DNA of 64,000 bases from positions 2,572,501 to 2,636,500 of the forward strand of contig NZ_CP141588.1 in the NCBI RefSeq assembly GCF_035594035.1, in the 5' to 3' direction. The position numbers and the translations under genes are program-made. Below the pieces are notes generated by a model. The model ran no database searches. It was not told the origin of the DNA and saw only the letters and a list, made by a program, of their open reading frames with translations. Each line of letters begins with the position of its first letter. Position 1 is the first letter of the stretch. The stretch is from Sphingomonas sp. LY54. Its GTDB lineage: Bacteria > Pseudomonadota > Alphaproteobacteria > Sphingomonadales > Sphingomonadaceae. This document shows positions 1 to 8,633 of this stretch, piece after piece.

Positions 1-629
1 CGCTGCCCGATCCGGACCAGCAGCCCGCTGAGGCTTCCGTCGGGCTTGGACGGCACGGTGAGCGAAAGCGCTCCGCCCGGGAGGAGGGTGAAGGCAAGGG
101 CCAAGCCGGGGTCGTCGATCGCCTTCCCGGCGACGAGTAGGTGGATGGGCGGCAGCACCAATTCGTCCCCAAACGCGACGCCTGCCTCGACCGCCAGGTC
201 CATATCGGGGCTGCTGGCCAGGAATTCGGGGGGCACTTCGTCGCCGGCCCGTGCCAATATCACCGTGCCGTCGCTGGCCTGGGACGGAGTGCTGATCTGA
301 ATCCGCACCTTGTTGTCGCCCTCGACCGTACCCGGGGTGGAGACCTGCCAGCTCAATCGCTCGGCGCGGCTGCCGTCGGCCAGCCGCACCGGCCCTGCCT
401 CGAGGGCGATCCCGTCGCCGGCTCCGGTCTGGAGGTCGAGCAGGCGGCCGGGCGGAGCGCCGGTCAGCAGCAACTCATTCCCGACGGGCACCTCCCATGT
501 GCTGTCCTCGATGATCGCGGTGGCGGTGGGGACGCGGGTGAGGCGGTCGGCGGCCAGGGTCAGCAGCACGATCGCCGCCAGCGCCGCGACCTTCGGCCAA
601 TGCCGCCAGGCACGGATTGCCGCGATCAA
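1..629 (-). CDS. Membrane-anchored protein of unknown function, cut by the window edge
   Basis: Reading the minus strand from 629 gives an open frame of at least 209 residues that runs off the left edge. The chosen start is a TTG at 629-627 that overlaps the TGA stop of the upstream gene (TTGA), which indicates translational coupling. The N-terminus is a short basic stretch followed by a hydrophobic segment at about residues 13-27 (AALAAIVLLTLAA), so a signal anchor or signal peptide is likely. The rest is beta-rich and acidic, without a motif I recognise. It forms a two-gene unit with the upstream 368-residue protein and probably works with it at the envelope. Function unknown; the coding call is firm because the frame stays open throughout with typical high-GC codon use. 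Confidence 0.7.
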   Translation of the reverse strand, partial: MIAAIRAWRHWPKVAALAAIVLLTLAADRLTRVPTATAIIEDSTWEVPVGNELLLTGAPPGRLLDLQTGAGDGIALEAGPVRLADGSRAERLSWQVSTPGTVEGDNKVRIQISTPSQASDGTVILARAGDEVPPEFLASSPDMDLAVEAGVAFGDELVLPPIHLLVAGKAIDDPGLALAFTLLPGGALSLTVPSKPDGSLSGLLVRIGQ

Positions 630-1732
630 GGAATGCGGACGAGATTGGGCGCGATCGCTCCGGTCCAGTCGCGCTCGTCGTTGCGCGCGCCGACCAGCCA
701 GCCGCGCGCCTGGAGATGGTAGATTCCGGACTGGGGCTTGGGGCGGCCCTGCATCGTCTGCCAGTCGCCGGGATAATTGCCCTGCTGCAGCGGCTGGAAG
801 CGGACGGTGCTGACCCGTTCCAGCTTGCGCCCGCCGGGCTTGGGCAGGCGCAGAACCTCGACCACCGAGCGGTCGAACAGGCGCAGGGCCTGCAGGCTGT
901 AGCGCACCTCGTCGGGACGGGTCGCGAGGTCGGGCGTGAAGCTGGTGATCTTGAGCAGCGTCGATCCGACCGCCCGCGGGCCGGCCCCGAAGCCGTAGAC
1001 CTTCAGCGGCTGGTAGACCGCCGTGCCCTGCGCGTCGCGCAGATAGGAATGGATCGAATAACGGGCGACCCTGACATCGGCGAAGGAGTCGGCCGACCCT
1101 GGGAGGTTCACCACCGTCTCCCTTCTCCCGTCTCCCGGGATCGGGATGCGGACGAGCTGATCGGAGCGGTCGCCTTTATAGGCCACCTCCAGCCAGGTCT
1201 CGGTTTCAGGCAGGCTTTCGACGTCGACCACCACGGGCCAGCCCGCCAGCGCGAAGCCCTGGACCTGGTAGCGGCCGACGGCCTGCTTGCGCGGGAATTT
1301 GGGGCCGTCTTTCTCCAGGTCCTTTGCCGAGGTCCATTTGTCGCCGGTCAGTTGGTCGATCAGCAGCGCCCCGCCGACCACGCCGGCCGTCGCCAGCAGG
1401 ATCGCGAGAATGTCGAGGCCGCCATTGCCGTCGCCGGTTCGGTCGCTGTTCGGCCGCTGACCGTCGTCGCTGGGCACGTCGTCGCCGGTCCGCGCCCCAT
1501 CCTCTCCGGCGGGCGGCGGATCGCCCCGCGCCGCGCGTTGGGCCGCGGCCGTTTGCGGCGCAACGCGGACATAGGCGCGGGCTTCATTGGGGCAGCTCGC
1601 CTGCGGCTGGCAGGGGTCCGCGACCGTCGCTGCGGCGCTCGGCGGGGCCTGCGCGGCGGCCGCGACCGACTGGGCGATCAGCAAAAGCGCGCTCATGGTC
1701 GGCAATGCGGGCGTTGGACGACGCGAAGGCAT
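626..1732 (-). CDS. Secreted or membrane protein of unknown function, 368 aa
   Basis: The start is ATG at 1732, chosen because GGAGGG lies four bases upstream; an in-frame TTG at 1753 has no such site. The N-terminus looks like a signal peptide (hydrophobic SALLLIAQSVAAAA, then AQA). A proline- and glycine-rich linker follows, and a second hydrophobic segment lies near residue 100-120 (LDILAILLATAGVVGGALLI). The C-terminal 240 residues are beta-rich and contain repeated Tyr/Trp-containing strands, with no catalytic signature visible. Its stop codon overlaps the start of the following gene, so the pair is an operon. Upstream, recJ is divergent, leaving about 150 bp for both promoters. I do not recognise the family; a role in the periplasm or membrane is inference from the N-terminus only. 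Confidence 0.7.
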   Translation of the reverse strand: MPSRRPTPALPTMSALLLIAQSVAAAAQAPPSAAATVADPCQPQASCPNEARAYVRVAPQTAAAQRAARGDPPPAGEDGARTGDDVPSDDGQRPNSDRTGDGNGGLDILAILLATAGVVGGALLIDQLTGDKWTSAKDLEKDGPKFPRKQAVGRYQVQGFALAGWPVVVDVESLPETETWLEVAYKGDRSDQLVRIPIPGDGRRETVVNLPGSADSFADVRVARYSIHSYLRDAQGTAVYQPLKVYGFGAGPRAVGSTLLKITSFTPDLATRPDEVRYSLQALRLFDRSVVEVLRLPKPGGRKLERVSTVRFQPLQQGNYPGDWQTMQGRPKPQSGIYHLQARGWLVGARNDERDWTGAIAPNLVRIP

Positions 1733-1884
1733 GGCACCCTCCGTTCGGATCAAGCCGGATTACAATAGCATAGAGGGGCGTGGCGCGCGCGCTGCGAATG
1801 GCTCCAACCCGCACCGCGATGGATAGATCGATCTGCGGCAAAAGGCGGATATCCGATCGCGCGCCGATCGCTTAGGGTGGCCCC

Positions 1885-3675
1885 GTGAACCTGTTCGATC
1901 CCTCCGCGCCCTTCATCCATGTCTGCGGCGTCTCTCGCTCGATCCTCGGCCAGCCGTGGCGCTGGCGCGGCACCGCCGGCGACGCGGTCGATGCCGGCTT
2001 CGTCCCCGACGATCTTGTCAGCCAGCTGCTGCTCGCCCGCGGCGTCGGCCGCGACGCGCTCGAACTGCACCGGACGCCGACGCTGCGTGCCTTCATGCCC
2101 GATCCGTCGCTGTTCCAGGACATGGACAAGGCGGCCGAGCGGATCGCCGACGCGGTCGAGGCGCACGAATCGATTACCGTCTTCGGCGACTATGACGTCG
2201 ACGGCGCGACCTCCGCCGCTTTGCTGATCCGGCTGCTGCGCGCGCTCGGCTCGGCCCCCGCCGCCTATATCCCGGACCGGCTGATGGAAGGCTATGGCCC
2301 GTCGGGCGAGGCCCTGGTGCGGATCGCACAAGGCGGCGCCGACCTGATCGTCACCGTCGATTGCGGCGCCCAGGCGTTCGAGGCGCTGGAGATGGCGTGC
2401 GGCGCCGGCGTCGACGTGATCGTCGTCGATCATCACAAATGCACGGCGGCGCTGCCCGTAGCCCACGCTCTGGTCAACCCGAACCGCCTCGACGAGGCGG
2501 CAGAAGCCGCGGCCCACGGCCATCTCGCCGCGGTCGGGGTCTGCTTCCTGCTCGGCGCCGCCTTGCTGCGCTCTTTGCGCGGGCGCGGCTTCTTCGCGAG
2601 CCGCCCCGAGCCCAAGCTGATCGATCTGCTCGATCTGGTCGCGCTCGGCACGGTCGCCGACGTCGCGCAATTGAAGGGCCTCAACCGCGCCTTCGTCACC
2701 CAGGGGCTGAAGGTGATGGCGCAGCGCCGCAATGTCGGGCTCGCCGCCCTGATCGATGGCTCGCGGCTCGATCGCGCGCCGACCTGCACCGATCTCGGCT
2801 TCGCGCTCGGCCCGCGCATCAACGCCGGTGGCCGCGTCGGCAAGTCGGACCTCGGAGTGCGCCTGCTCACCACCGAGGATCCGGCCGAGGCCGCGGCAAT
2901 CGCCGCCGAGCTCGAGCGCTACAATGAAGAGCGCCGCACGATCGAAACCCTGGTCTCCGAGGCGGCGGAGGAAATGTGCCGGACGCAGGGCAACCGCGCC
3001 GTCGCTTTGGTCGCGGGCGAGGGCTGGCATCCGGGCGTGATCGGCATCGTCGCCGGGCGCCTCAAGGAGAAATTGGGCCGGCCGGCGATCGTCGTCGCGC
3101 TGGAGGGCGAGGTCGGCAAGGGCTCGGGCCGGTCGATCAGCGGGGTCGATCTCGGCGCCGCGATCCTCGCGGCCAAGGACAGCGGCCTGCTCGTCGCCGG
3201 CGGTGGCCACGCCATGGCCGCCGGGCTGACGGTCGCGCGCGACAAGGTCGAGGCGCTCGCCGATTTCCTCGACGAGCGGCTTGGCGCCGACGTCGCCGCC
3301 GGCCGCGACGGCCGCGCCCTGCTGCTCGATGCGGTGCTGGCGCCGGGCGGCGTCTGCCCGGACCTGTGCGACGCGCTCGAGGCGGGCGGGCCCTATGGCG
3401 CCGGCTGGCCGGCGCCGCGCGTCGCCGCCGGTCCGGTGCGGATCGTCAAGGCCGACGTGGTCGGCAACGGCCATCTGCGTGTGGTGGTGGCGGGCGACGA
3501 CGGACGCCGCATCAAGACGATCGCCTTCCGCATGGCCGAGAGCGCATTGGGCGAGGCGATGCTGTCCGCGCCCTCGCACCGCAAGCTGTGGATCGCCGGC
3601 CGCATCAAGCGCGACGATTGGGGCTCGACCCCGGCCGCCGAGATCCATCTCGAGGACGCCGCCTGGGCCGACTGA
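1885..3675 (+). CDS. recJ: Single-stranded-DNA-specific 5'-3' exonuclease RecJ
   Basis: RecJ degrades single-stranded DNA 5' to 3' in recombination and repair, using a two-metal DHH active site. At 596 residues it has the usual family length. Motif I is FGDYDVDGATS (about residue 94), followed by VTVDCG, the DHH motif VVDHHK (about 187) and NPNR. The DHHA1 domain carries GGGHAMAAG near residue 441, and a C-terminal OB-like region ends the protein. The start is GTG at 1885; an acceptable Shine-Dalgarno is not obvious (GGGTGG lies about 8 bases upstream). It is divergent from the secreted-protein pair to the left and followed 88 bp later by tRNA-Glu. No anomalies in motifs. Confidence 0.95.
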   Translation: MNLFDPSAPFIHVCGVSRSILGQPWRWRGTAGDAVDAGFVPDDLVSQLLLARGVGRDALELHRTPTLRAFMPDPSLFQDMDKAAERIADAVEAHESITVFGDYDVDGATSAALLIRLLRALGSAPAAYIPDRLMEGYGPSGEALVRIAQGGADLIVTVDCGAQAFEALEMACGAGVDVIVVDHHKCTAALPVAHALVNPNRLDEAAEAAAHGHLAAVGVCFLLGAALLRSLRGRGFFASRPEPKLIDLLDLVALGTVADVAQLKGLNRAFVTQGLKVMAQRRNVGLAALIDGSRLDRAPTCTDLGFALGPRINAGGRVGKSDLGVRLLTTEDPAEAAAIAAELERYNEERRTIETLVSEAAEEMCRTQGNRAVALVAGEGWHPGVIGIVAGRLKEKLGRPAIVVALEGEVGKGSGRSISGVDLGAAILAAKDSGLLVAGGGHAMAAGLTVARDKVEALADFLDERLGADVAAGRDGRALLLDAVLAPGGVCPDLCDALEAGGPYGAGWPAPRVAAGPVRIVKADVVGNGHLRVVVAGDDGRRIKTIAFRMAESALGEAMLSAPSHRKLWIAGRIKRDDWGSTPAAEIHLEDAAWAD

Positions 3676-3763
3676 CAATTTGTTGCCGCCGGGTGTTGAC
3701 CGCCGCGGCGCCCTCGCTTAGGACCCGCCCTCGCTGACGGCGAGCGCGCGCGCCCGCCCCGAT

Positions 3764-3838
3764 GGCCCCTTCGTCTAGCGGTTAGGACGCGGCCCTTTCA
3801 CGGCTGAAACACGGGTTCGATTCCCGTAGGGGTCACCA
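3764..3838 (+). tRNA. tRNA-Glu (anticodon UUC), CCA encoded
   Basis: A 75-nt cloverleaf can be folded by eye. The acceptor stem GGCCCCT pairs with AGGGGTC (one G-U), followed by the discriminator A and an encoded CCA. The anticodon loop in GGCCCTTTCACGGC shows TTC at its centre, flanked by T on the 5' side and A on the 3' side. The T-arm has GGTTCGATTCC, and the D-arm has TAGCGGTTAGGA. It lies between recJ and a convergent minus-strand gene, and no integration scar is visible next to it. Confidence 0.95.
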
Positions 3839-3862
3839 TCTTACTTGGTGCGAATTGCGCAT

Positions 3863-4495
3863 TCAGTCCGGGCTTCGGGCGCCGGCAATCCCCTTGTCCA
3901 GCACATCGCCCGCGTCACGCGTTGCCGTGTTGCTGCACCCCGCAGTCCCGTGGCCGAGGTTGGGCTGCTCGCCGGCGCTGTGCATCAAGCAATCCCATGC
4001 ACTCTCATCGCCGTCGTCCATGAAGTCGGGGACCGGCGCGGAGGATGCGTTCCGGTAGTCCTGGGAAAGATCGGCGGTGGGGGAAGAGGCCGGGGATGTT
4101 ATCCCGGACCCGCTCGAAACCTCTTCTCGGGCTGTCTCGGTCGACACGCGATCGACGGCGCGGGGCTCGGGCGGCGAGCGCGCATCCGGAGCAGCCTGTT
4201 CGGACAAACCGGAAATGCCATTCACCACCGCAGCCGTCGGGGGCCGGGCCGTGCGGGGCTCAATTCTAGCTTCTCGGTCCGGTCTGGCGCCGTGGACCGG
4301 GAGCGAGAAACCGTCCGGCGCGATCGCCGGCTTTGCCCTCCGGACGACGCGGAAGCCGCGCATCGCGACCCACCGCCCGAAGGCCGGACGAACAAGGGTA
4401 ACGCCGCACCGTCGGCACTCCGAGATATAAAAACCGCCGTTCCATCCCGGTTCGGGCTTCGCGCGATGCCGTCCTAGCCAGCAGAAAAAGCCCAC
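3863..4495 (-). CDS. Zinc-ribbon-like protein, short paralogue (210 aa), function unknown
   Basis: The start is GTG at 4495, supported by AGAGGAGG six bases upstream. The N-terminus has Cys5, His10, Cys27 and Cys30, a C-x4-H-x16-C-x2-C arrangement that probably binds a metal, followed by a conserved block (LVRPAFGRW, RGFRVV). A long proline- and serine-rich linker follows, then an acidic motif, DFMDDGDESAWD, near residue 157. Both the Cys/His spacing and the acidic motif recur in the 462-residue protein encoded at 5156-6544, so the two are paralogues. This copy lacks the C-terminal membrane segment and SH3-like domain of the longer one. No known family is recognised; a scaffold or adaptor role is a guess. 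Confidence 0.75.
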   Translation of the reverse strand: MGFFCWLGRHRAKPEPGWNGGFYISECRRCGVTLVRPAFGRWVAMRGFRVVRRAKPAIAPDGFSLPVHGARPDREARIEPRTARPPTAAVVNGISGLSEQAAPDARSPPEPRAVDRVSTETAREEVSSGSGITSPASSPTADLSQDYRNASSAPVPDFMDDGDESAWDCLMHSAGEQPNLGHGTAGCSNTATRDAGDVLDKGIAGARSPD

Positions 4496-4559
4496 GGACT
4501 ACCTCCTCTGACGGTGGCACCGGGGATTTGCGGCGTAGCGCCGCTCAAGGACCGAAAGC

Positions 4560-4940
4560 TTAGAAATCGCGATCCCCGAACACATCATATTTCTTCTGGA
4601 CGTCGAGCGCGGCCCGGCAACCGACAAGGCCGGCCTCGATGAAAGCGATCCGCGCCTTGGGATCCGGGTCGAGCAGGCTGATAAAGTCGTGAAATTTGTC
4701 GAGCGAGACGCATTGGACCAGAAATCCCGGCACTGCCGGTCGAAGCTCGCTTTCGATCAACGCGCTGCGGCAGCGGGTATAGCGCACCGCGGCCACGCGA
4801 CGGGCGGAATGCTCGCTCGCGGTGACGCGCATAATCTCTTCCATTTCGTCGAGAGCTTCGCGGGCCGTCAGCCGCGGCTCGATCGCCGCCGGCCGCCCGG
4901 TCTCCCCGCTGGATCGCCCCGACCATGGATCAAGAGACAT
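4560..4940 (-). CDS. Small protein of unknown function, 126 aa
   Basis: The frame is open from an ATG at 4940 (MSLDPW) and could begin five codons earlier at a TTG (4955); neither has a strong Shine-Dalgarno. The predicted protein is soluble, mixed alpha-helical, with several acidic and basic residues and two Cys residues; no membrane segment or signal peptide is visible. It sits between the two zinc-ribbon paralogues in the same orientation, which suggests a functional link. A T-rich element at 5040-5062 upstream resembles one found upstream of the bactofilin gene. I do not recognise the family. Confidence 0.6.
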   Translation of the reverse strand: MSLDPWSGRSSGETGRPAAIEPRLTAREALDEMEEIMRVTASEHSARRVAAVRYTRCRSALIESELRPAVPGFLVQCVSLDKFHDFISLLDPDPKARIAFIEAGLVGCRAALDVQKKYDVFGDRDF

Positions 4941-5039
4941 AGGACGCCCCGTCAATCAAGAATATCGCGCCGGAGATGGACCGCCCCGCAACGCGACCCG
5001 GGCAGGTAGTAGGACTCTACTTCACTAAGCCACGTCCCT

Positions 5040-5062
5040 CAAAACATTTCTTTTTCTTCGCG
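5040..5062 (-). promoter_or_regulatory. T-rich element shared with the bactofilin upstream region
   Basis: The stretch CAAAACATTTC-TTTTTCTTCGCG at 5040-5062 aligns with CAAAATGTTTA-TTTTTTTCGCG at 7269-7290 with few differences. Each lies 100-150 bp upstream of a minus-strand gene (starts at 4940 and 7137). A common regulator site or a shared promoter element is possible; nothing shows which. Confidence 0.3.
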
Positions 5063-5155
5063 GGGATTGCCCCCCGATGGGACGAGCCGGCAACTGTTCC
5101 TTAGGGGTGCGCTTCGCCTCTGAGGGACCGTCGGTGCATCATCGGGTTGTCGTCA

Positions 5156-6544
5156 CTACAGGGGGCGCGCGGCGGCGACGTACCGTGCCTGGACCCAGCA
5201 TTGCCGGCCCTGGACGTCGATGCTGGCCCAGGTGGCATCGTTGGCCAGAATCGCGATCTCCTCTCCGCGCCCCAGACGACGAACGAGGCGGGCCTGTCGG
5301 GCCGGAGCCGCCCGGCAGTTGAGCAGGCTCGCGGTGACGAAGCCTGGGGTGCCGGAGGGCTGATCGACGGTCCGACCCGGGACTGGCGACTGCTGGGTCC
5401 TATTCCCCTCCGCAAGCAAGGCGGCGATGGCCAGCACGCCCGCCAGGATCGACACGGCTGCACCCCCGGCAAGGCCCGCAAGCGTCGCGGTCGCCGGCGG
5501 CACGTCGAGCTTGTCGAGCCGCTCGCCGGCGCGACGGCCCGCCCGCGCCAGCCGATCGCGGACCGCTAACGCACGGGGTCGGACGGTCTTTCGAAACCTT
5601 GTCCAGAGCCCCGCAGCCCTGCCCGCCCAGCCGATGCCGTCCGAACGCGGTGATTGTCCGATGGCGCGCGAAGCCGGGCTGCTCACCAGAGAGTCCCATG
5701 CGCTCTTGTCTTCACCATCATCCATGAAGTCTTCTGCGGAGGGACCCGAAGATGGGGGTGTGGCTTCCGATCCCGTCTCGGGTGTTGCAGCAGGGGAAGG
5801 CTCTGGCTGGCCCAGAGCCGCCGCCGCGTTCAGCGGTTCAGGAGGGGCAGGCCGTCCGCCACTTTCGCCGCCCTCGATCGGGGAGGGGGTCCCCGGGTCC
5901 TCGGGAGCATCCACTTCGATCGACGGTTCAGCCGCACCGCCATCCCGAGAAACGTCGTCGCTCGACCGCATCGCCTCGGCGGCGGCCGATGGTGACGCAG
6001 AGGCGGGATCGAATGACGTGGCGCCGTCAGCTTGCGCTTCCGGGGCAGACGGCACAGGTTCGGGTGTTACCGGGTTGGGGGTTGCGGCCTCGGGAGTAAG
6101 CGTCTCGGGCGTCACAGGCTCGGGCGTCGCAGGCTCAGGGACGACGGGTTCCGCGGTCAAGGGCTCGGAGGGTCCAGGCTCAATCGTGGCAGGCCCAGCC
6201 ATTGCATGGGCCGGGGCTGGGGGAGCCTGGGCCAGGGGCGCAGTGGCCTCAGGCCGCACGTCTTTCAATTGATCCAGAACGTGCTGGATCGGCAGGTTGG
6301 ACGGCCTTCGGCTCGCCGGTACCCGCCGATCCAGGCCCGAAGGCAATGGGCCGGCCGGCGCGGCTTTTTGCCAGACCACCCGGTATCCGCGCGGCACGTG
6401 CCAGCGGCCATATATCGTGCGGACGAGATCACGCCCGCATCGTTCGCAACGGGAGAAATAATAGCCGCTGTTCCAGCGCACGTCGGCGCTGACCTTGTGC
6501 CAACCCATGTTGCACAATGGGCTCAGGCCGCCCTCCCCAACCAC
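5156..6544 (-). CDS. Zinc-ribbon-like / Pro-rich / transmembrane / SH3-like protein, 462 aa
   Basis: The start is GTG at 6544, chosen because GAGGAG lies four bases upstream; an ATG-like longer frame to 6595 lacks this. Cys11, His16, Cys33 and Cys36 repeat the C-x4-H-x16-C-x2-C spacing of the paralogue at 3863-4495. Residues about 115-180 are a Pro-Glu-Thr repeat (PEPATPEPVTPE type), probably a rigid spacer. The acidic motif DFMDDGEDKSAWD follows near residue 272. A single hydrophobic helix (about residues 360-385) precedes a C-terminal region of about 75 residues that resembles a bacterial SH3 domain (NCRAAP, WASIDVQGRQCWV). The layout suggests a cytoplasmic metal-binding head linked through the membrane to a periplasmic peptidoglycan- or ligand-binding domain. 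The specific role is unknown. Confidence 0.75.
   Translation of the reverse strand: MVGEGGLSPLCNMGWHKVSADVRWNSGYYFSRCERCGRDLVRTIYGRWHVPRGYRVVWQKAAPAGPLPSGLDRRVPASRRPSNLPIQHVLDQLKDVRPEATAPLAQAPPAPAHAMAGPATIEPGPSEPLTAEPVVPEPATPEPVTPETLTPEAATPNPVTPEPVPSAPEAQADGATSFDPASASPSAAAEAMRSSDDVSRDGGAAEPSIEVDAPEDPGTPSPIEGGESGGRPAPPEPLNAAAALGQPEPSPAATPETGSEATPPSSGPSAEDFMDDGEDKSAWDSLVSSPASRAIGQSPRSDGIGWAGRAAGLWTRFRKTVRPRALAVRDRLARAGRRAGERLDKLDVPPATATLAGLAGGAAVSILAGVLAIAALLAEGNRTQQSPVPGRTVDQPSGTPGFVTASLLNCRAAPARQARLVRRLGRGEEIAILANDATWASIDVQGRQCWVQARYVAAARPL
6060..6170. repeat. Short degenerate repeats coding a Pro-Glu-Thr spacer
   Basis: About seven imperfect copies of a 15-base unit (variants of CGGGCGTCGCAGGCT) lie within the coding sequence of the 462-residue protein. 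Read on the minus strand they encode the alternating PEPxTPE spacer. Such arrays tend to vary in length between strains. Confidence 0.7.
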
Positions 6545-6708
6545 TTGGCTCCTCCTGGTCTGGAAGCGGTTCGCGTCGTGCGGCTCACCGGCCATTGGTC
6601 AGGATGTCCCGCTCCCGACCCGGCCGACCATCCCACGCTGGCGGCCACGCGAAGGATATGGACAGCCGGCATGCCCAGCCGCATCGCAAGAAAACCGGAT
6701 CGCGGTCG

Positions 6709-7137
6709 TCACTCTATGAACACTGCCTCGGCGACGGGCTCGGAGCCTGGCTCGACCAGCCTGAGCCTGGTGGCTTCATTCCCGGTTTCTTCCCGCGCGC
6801 GCCGGGTCATCTTGCCTTCCAATACGCCCCCGTTGACCACCCGCAGGCGCGAATAGGTGACGTCGCCAGCGACCTGTGCCGTCGCCTCGACCGCTAGATC
6901 ACCCGTCTCGATGGCCCCCTCGACCGTGCCCGAGACACGGACTCGGTCGGCATAGATGCTGCCCTGCACGCAGCTCTTCTCGCCGAGGATCAGGGTCGCA
7001 CAACGAACGTCGCCGACGACGCGTCCCTCAATCTGCAGATCGACACTGGCTTCGATATTGCCGGTCACGACAATGTCGGCGCCGATCATCGACATCGGAG
7101 CGGTCTCGGCACGCTCTCTCGATTCATTCTTTTCCAT
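6709..7137 (-). CDS. Bactofilin-family polymer-forming protein, 142 aa
   Basis: Bactofilins polymerise without nucleotide and organise cell-envelope enzymes at specific sites. The sequence shows the DUF583 beta-helix pattern: repeated short strands such as MIGADIVVTGNIEA, LQIEGRVVGDV, GSIYADRVRVSGTVEGAI and AGDVTYSRLRVVNGGVLEGKM. Disordered charged tails lie at both ends, as usual for the family. The start is ATG at 7137 (MEKNESRE); an in-frame ATG at 7155 and a longer frame to 7251 are possible but lack family similarity. It is the promoter-proximal gene of a minus-strand block that includes the two zinc-ribbon paralogues, which suggests an envelope-organisation theme for the block. Confidence 0.85.
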   Translation of the reverse strand: MEKNESRERAETAPMSMIGADIVVTGNIEASVDLQIEGRVVGDVRCATLILGEKSCVQGSIYADRVRVSGTVEGAIETGDLAVEATAQVAGDVTYSRLRVVNGGVLEGKMTRRAREETGNEATRLRLVEPGSEPVAEAVFIE

Positions 7138-7702
7138 GTGGTTCCGGCCTTTCATGAAACACTGAAGCCGGGGCGTGGACAGCCGCCAATGCTGGTCCCC
7201 CTGAGCCGCCCCACAACGCAACAACACGGTCAGTTGGCGCTGAGTGTACAACAGCTCGCCATGCCCTTCAAAATGTTTATTTTTTTCGCGCGGAGCGTGA
7301 TTTGCGAAAACGCGGCCGGCGATAGTACGAAGACGTGTGAGACGTAAACCTGATCAGAACACTATTGCGAGCTTCTAGTAACAATAGGCGACGCTTCCTG
7401 AGGCATATCTCATTCTCTGGTGCACAGAAAATGCTTATTGGAGGGCAACTTCATGCCTTGAACATGTCGTTTATGGGAGGTGGCGTTGTCGCAATGACGG
7501 ATCGTTTCCCTGCTTGCTGGCACTTCGAAGGTATTCGACCAATCATTCGCCAAGTTCGGCAAAGGGTTGCCCGGCGGAAAGTCTGTTTCACAATGGGACC
7601 TCGCGTCCGCCGCGCTGCCATATCGGGCAGGCCGTCGCGCCGCGCTTGTGATCGGGCGGTCACTGGCCGATAGTCGCGGCGCGTCGTGAGCGGAGGAGCG
7701 CC
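7138..7702. other. Intergenic region with lower GC, no supported gene
   Basis: This 565-bp stretch between the divergent bactofilin and pirin genes is lower in GC over 7260-7560 than its surroundings. It must hold promoters for both directions. A plus-strand frame ending at 7689 gives about 60 codons of credible protein-like sequence (…KGLPGGKSVSQWDLASAAL) without a start codon in frame, so it may be the 3' end of a decayed gene. An 80-codon ATG frame ending at 7673 overlaps it in a different frame and is Arg-rich, so I do not call it. No repeat or RNA gene recognised. Confidence 0.5.
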
Positions 7703-8596
7703 ATGATCGATATCGTCATCACGCAGCGGCGGCGGAGCCTGGGCGGGTTCGAGGTCGGGCGCGTCCTGCCGTTCGCGAAGCGGCGGATGGTCGGGCCGTT
7801 CATCTTCTTCGACCATATGGGGCCCGTGGACTTCGCGCCGGGCATTCCGGACAATGTCGACGTCCGCCCGCACCCGCATATCGGCCTCTCGACGGTCACC
7901 TATCTGTTCGACGGCGAGATCATGCACCGCGACAGCGTCGGCTCCGAGCAGCCGATCCGGCCGGGCGAGGTCAACTGGATGACGGCGGGCCGGGGCATCA
8001 CCCACAGCGAGCGGTTCGAGCGCGCCCGGATCGAGGGCGGGCACATGAACGGCATCCAGGCCTGGGTGGCGCTGCCCGAAGCGGACGAGGAGAGCGATCC
8101 GGCCTTCGCCCATCACGGCGCGGAGGATCTGCCGACCTTCGAGGACGGGGGCGTCTGGGGCCGCCTGATCGCCGGCGAGGCGCTGGGGCTGCGCGCCCGG
8201 GTCCGGACCCATTCGCCGCTCTTCTACCTGCACTGGGCGCTGCAGGCGGGCGCGTCGGCGTCGCTGCCGGCCGATTACACCGAGCGCGCGCTCTATGTCG
8301 CAACGGGCGCGATCGAACTTGGCGGGGAGCGCTTCGTTGAAGGCCAGATGATCGTCCTGTCGCCGGGCGTCGAGGCAAGCTTCCGCGCCGAGACGGGGGC
8401 GATCGTGATGGCGCTGGGCGGCGAGCCGATCGGGCCGCGCTTCATCGACTGGAATTTCGTCTCCTCGTCGAAGGAGCGGATCGAGCAGGCCAAGGCCGAC
8501 TGGCGGGCGGGGCGCATGAAGCTGCCCGATCTCGACGACCAGGACTATATTCCGCTGCCGCCCGAGCCCGGTGCGCCGGCCAACCCGATGTCGTGA
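7703..8596 (+). CDS. Pirin family protein (cupin fold)
   Basis: Pirins are bicupin metal proteins; some act as quercetin 2,3-dioxygenases, others as regulators. At 297 residues this has the typical length. The family block is clear: GGFEVGRVLPF at residue 13, the metal ligands in RPHPHIGLSTVTY (about 54-66), MHRDS, and the Glu/His of GRGITHSERF (about 95-104). The ATG at 7703 is preceded by GGAGGAG seven bases away. A small CMD-family gene follows after 37 bp and a hydrolase/OsmC fusion after that, a stress-type neighbourhood that suggests oxidative or electrophile defence. The exact substrate cannot be read from sequence. Confidence 0.9.
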   Translation: MIDIVITQRRRSLGGFEVGRVLPFAKRRMVGPFIFFDHMGPVDFAPGIPDNVDVRPHPHIGLSTVTYLFDGEIMHRDSVGSEQPIRPGEVNWMTAGRGITHSERFERARIEGGHMNGIQAWVALPEADEESDPAFAHHGAEDLPTFEDGGVWGRLIAGEALGLRARVRTHSPLFYLHWALQAGASASLPADYTERALYVATGAIELGGERFVEGQMIVLSPGVEASFRAETGAIVMALGGEPIGPRFIDWNFVSSSKERIEQAKADWRAGRMKLPDLDDQDYIPLPPEPGAPANPMS

Positions 8597-8633
8597 GCCG
8601 GGAGACGCGGCCGACAGTGCAAGGAGAGCAAGG

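Noticed and set aside
1750..3678. Minus-strand 642-codon frame opposite recJ
   Set aside because: recJ on the plus strand is complete with all motifs; the opposite frame is a shadow.
7365..7673. Plus-strand 102-codon ORF before pirin
   Set aside because: Arg-rich composition, no ribosome site, and it overlaps another frame that looks more like decayed coding sequence.
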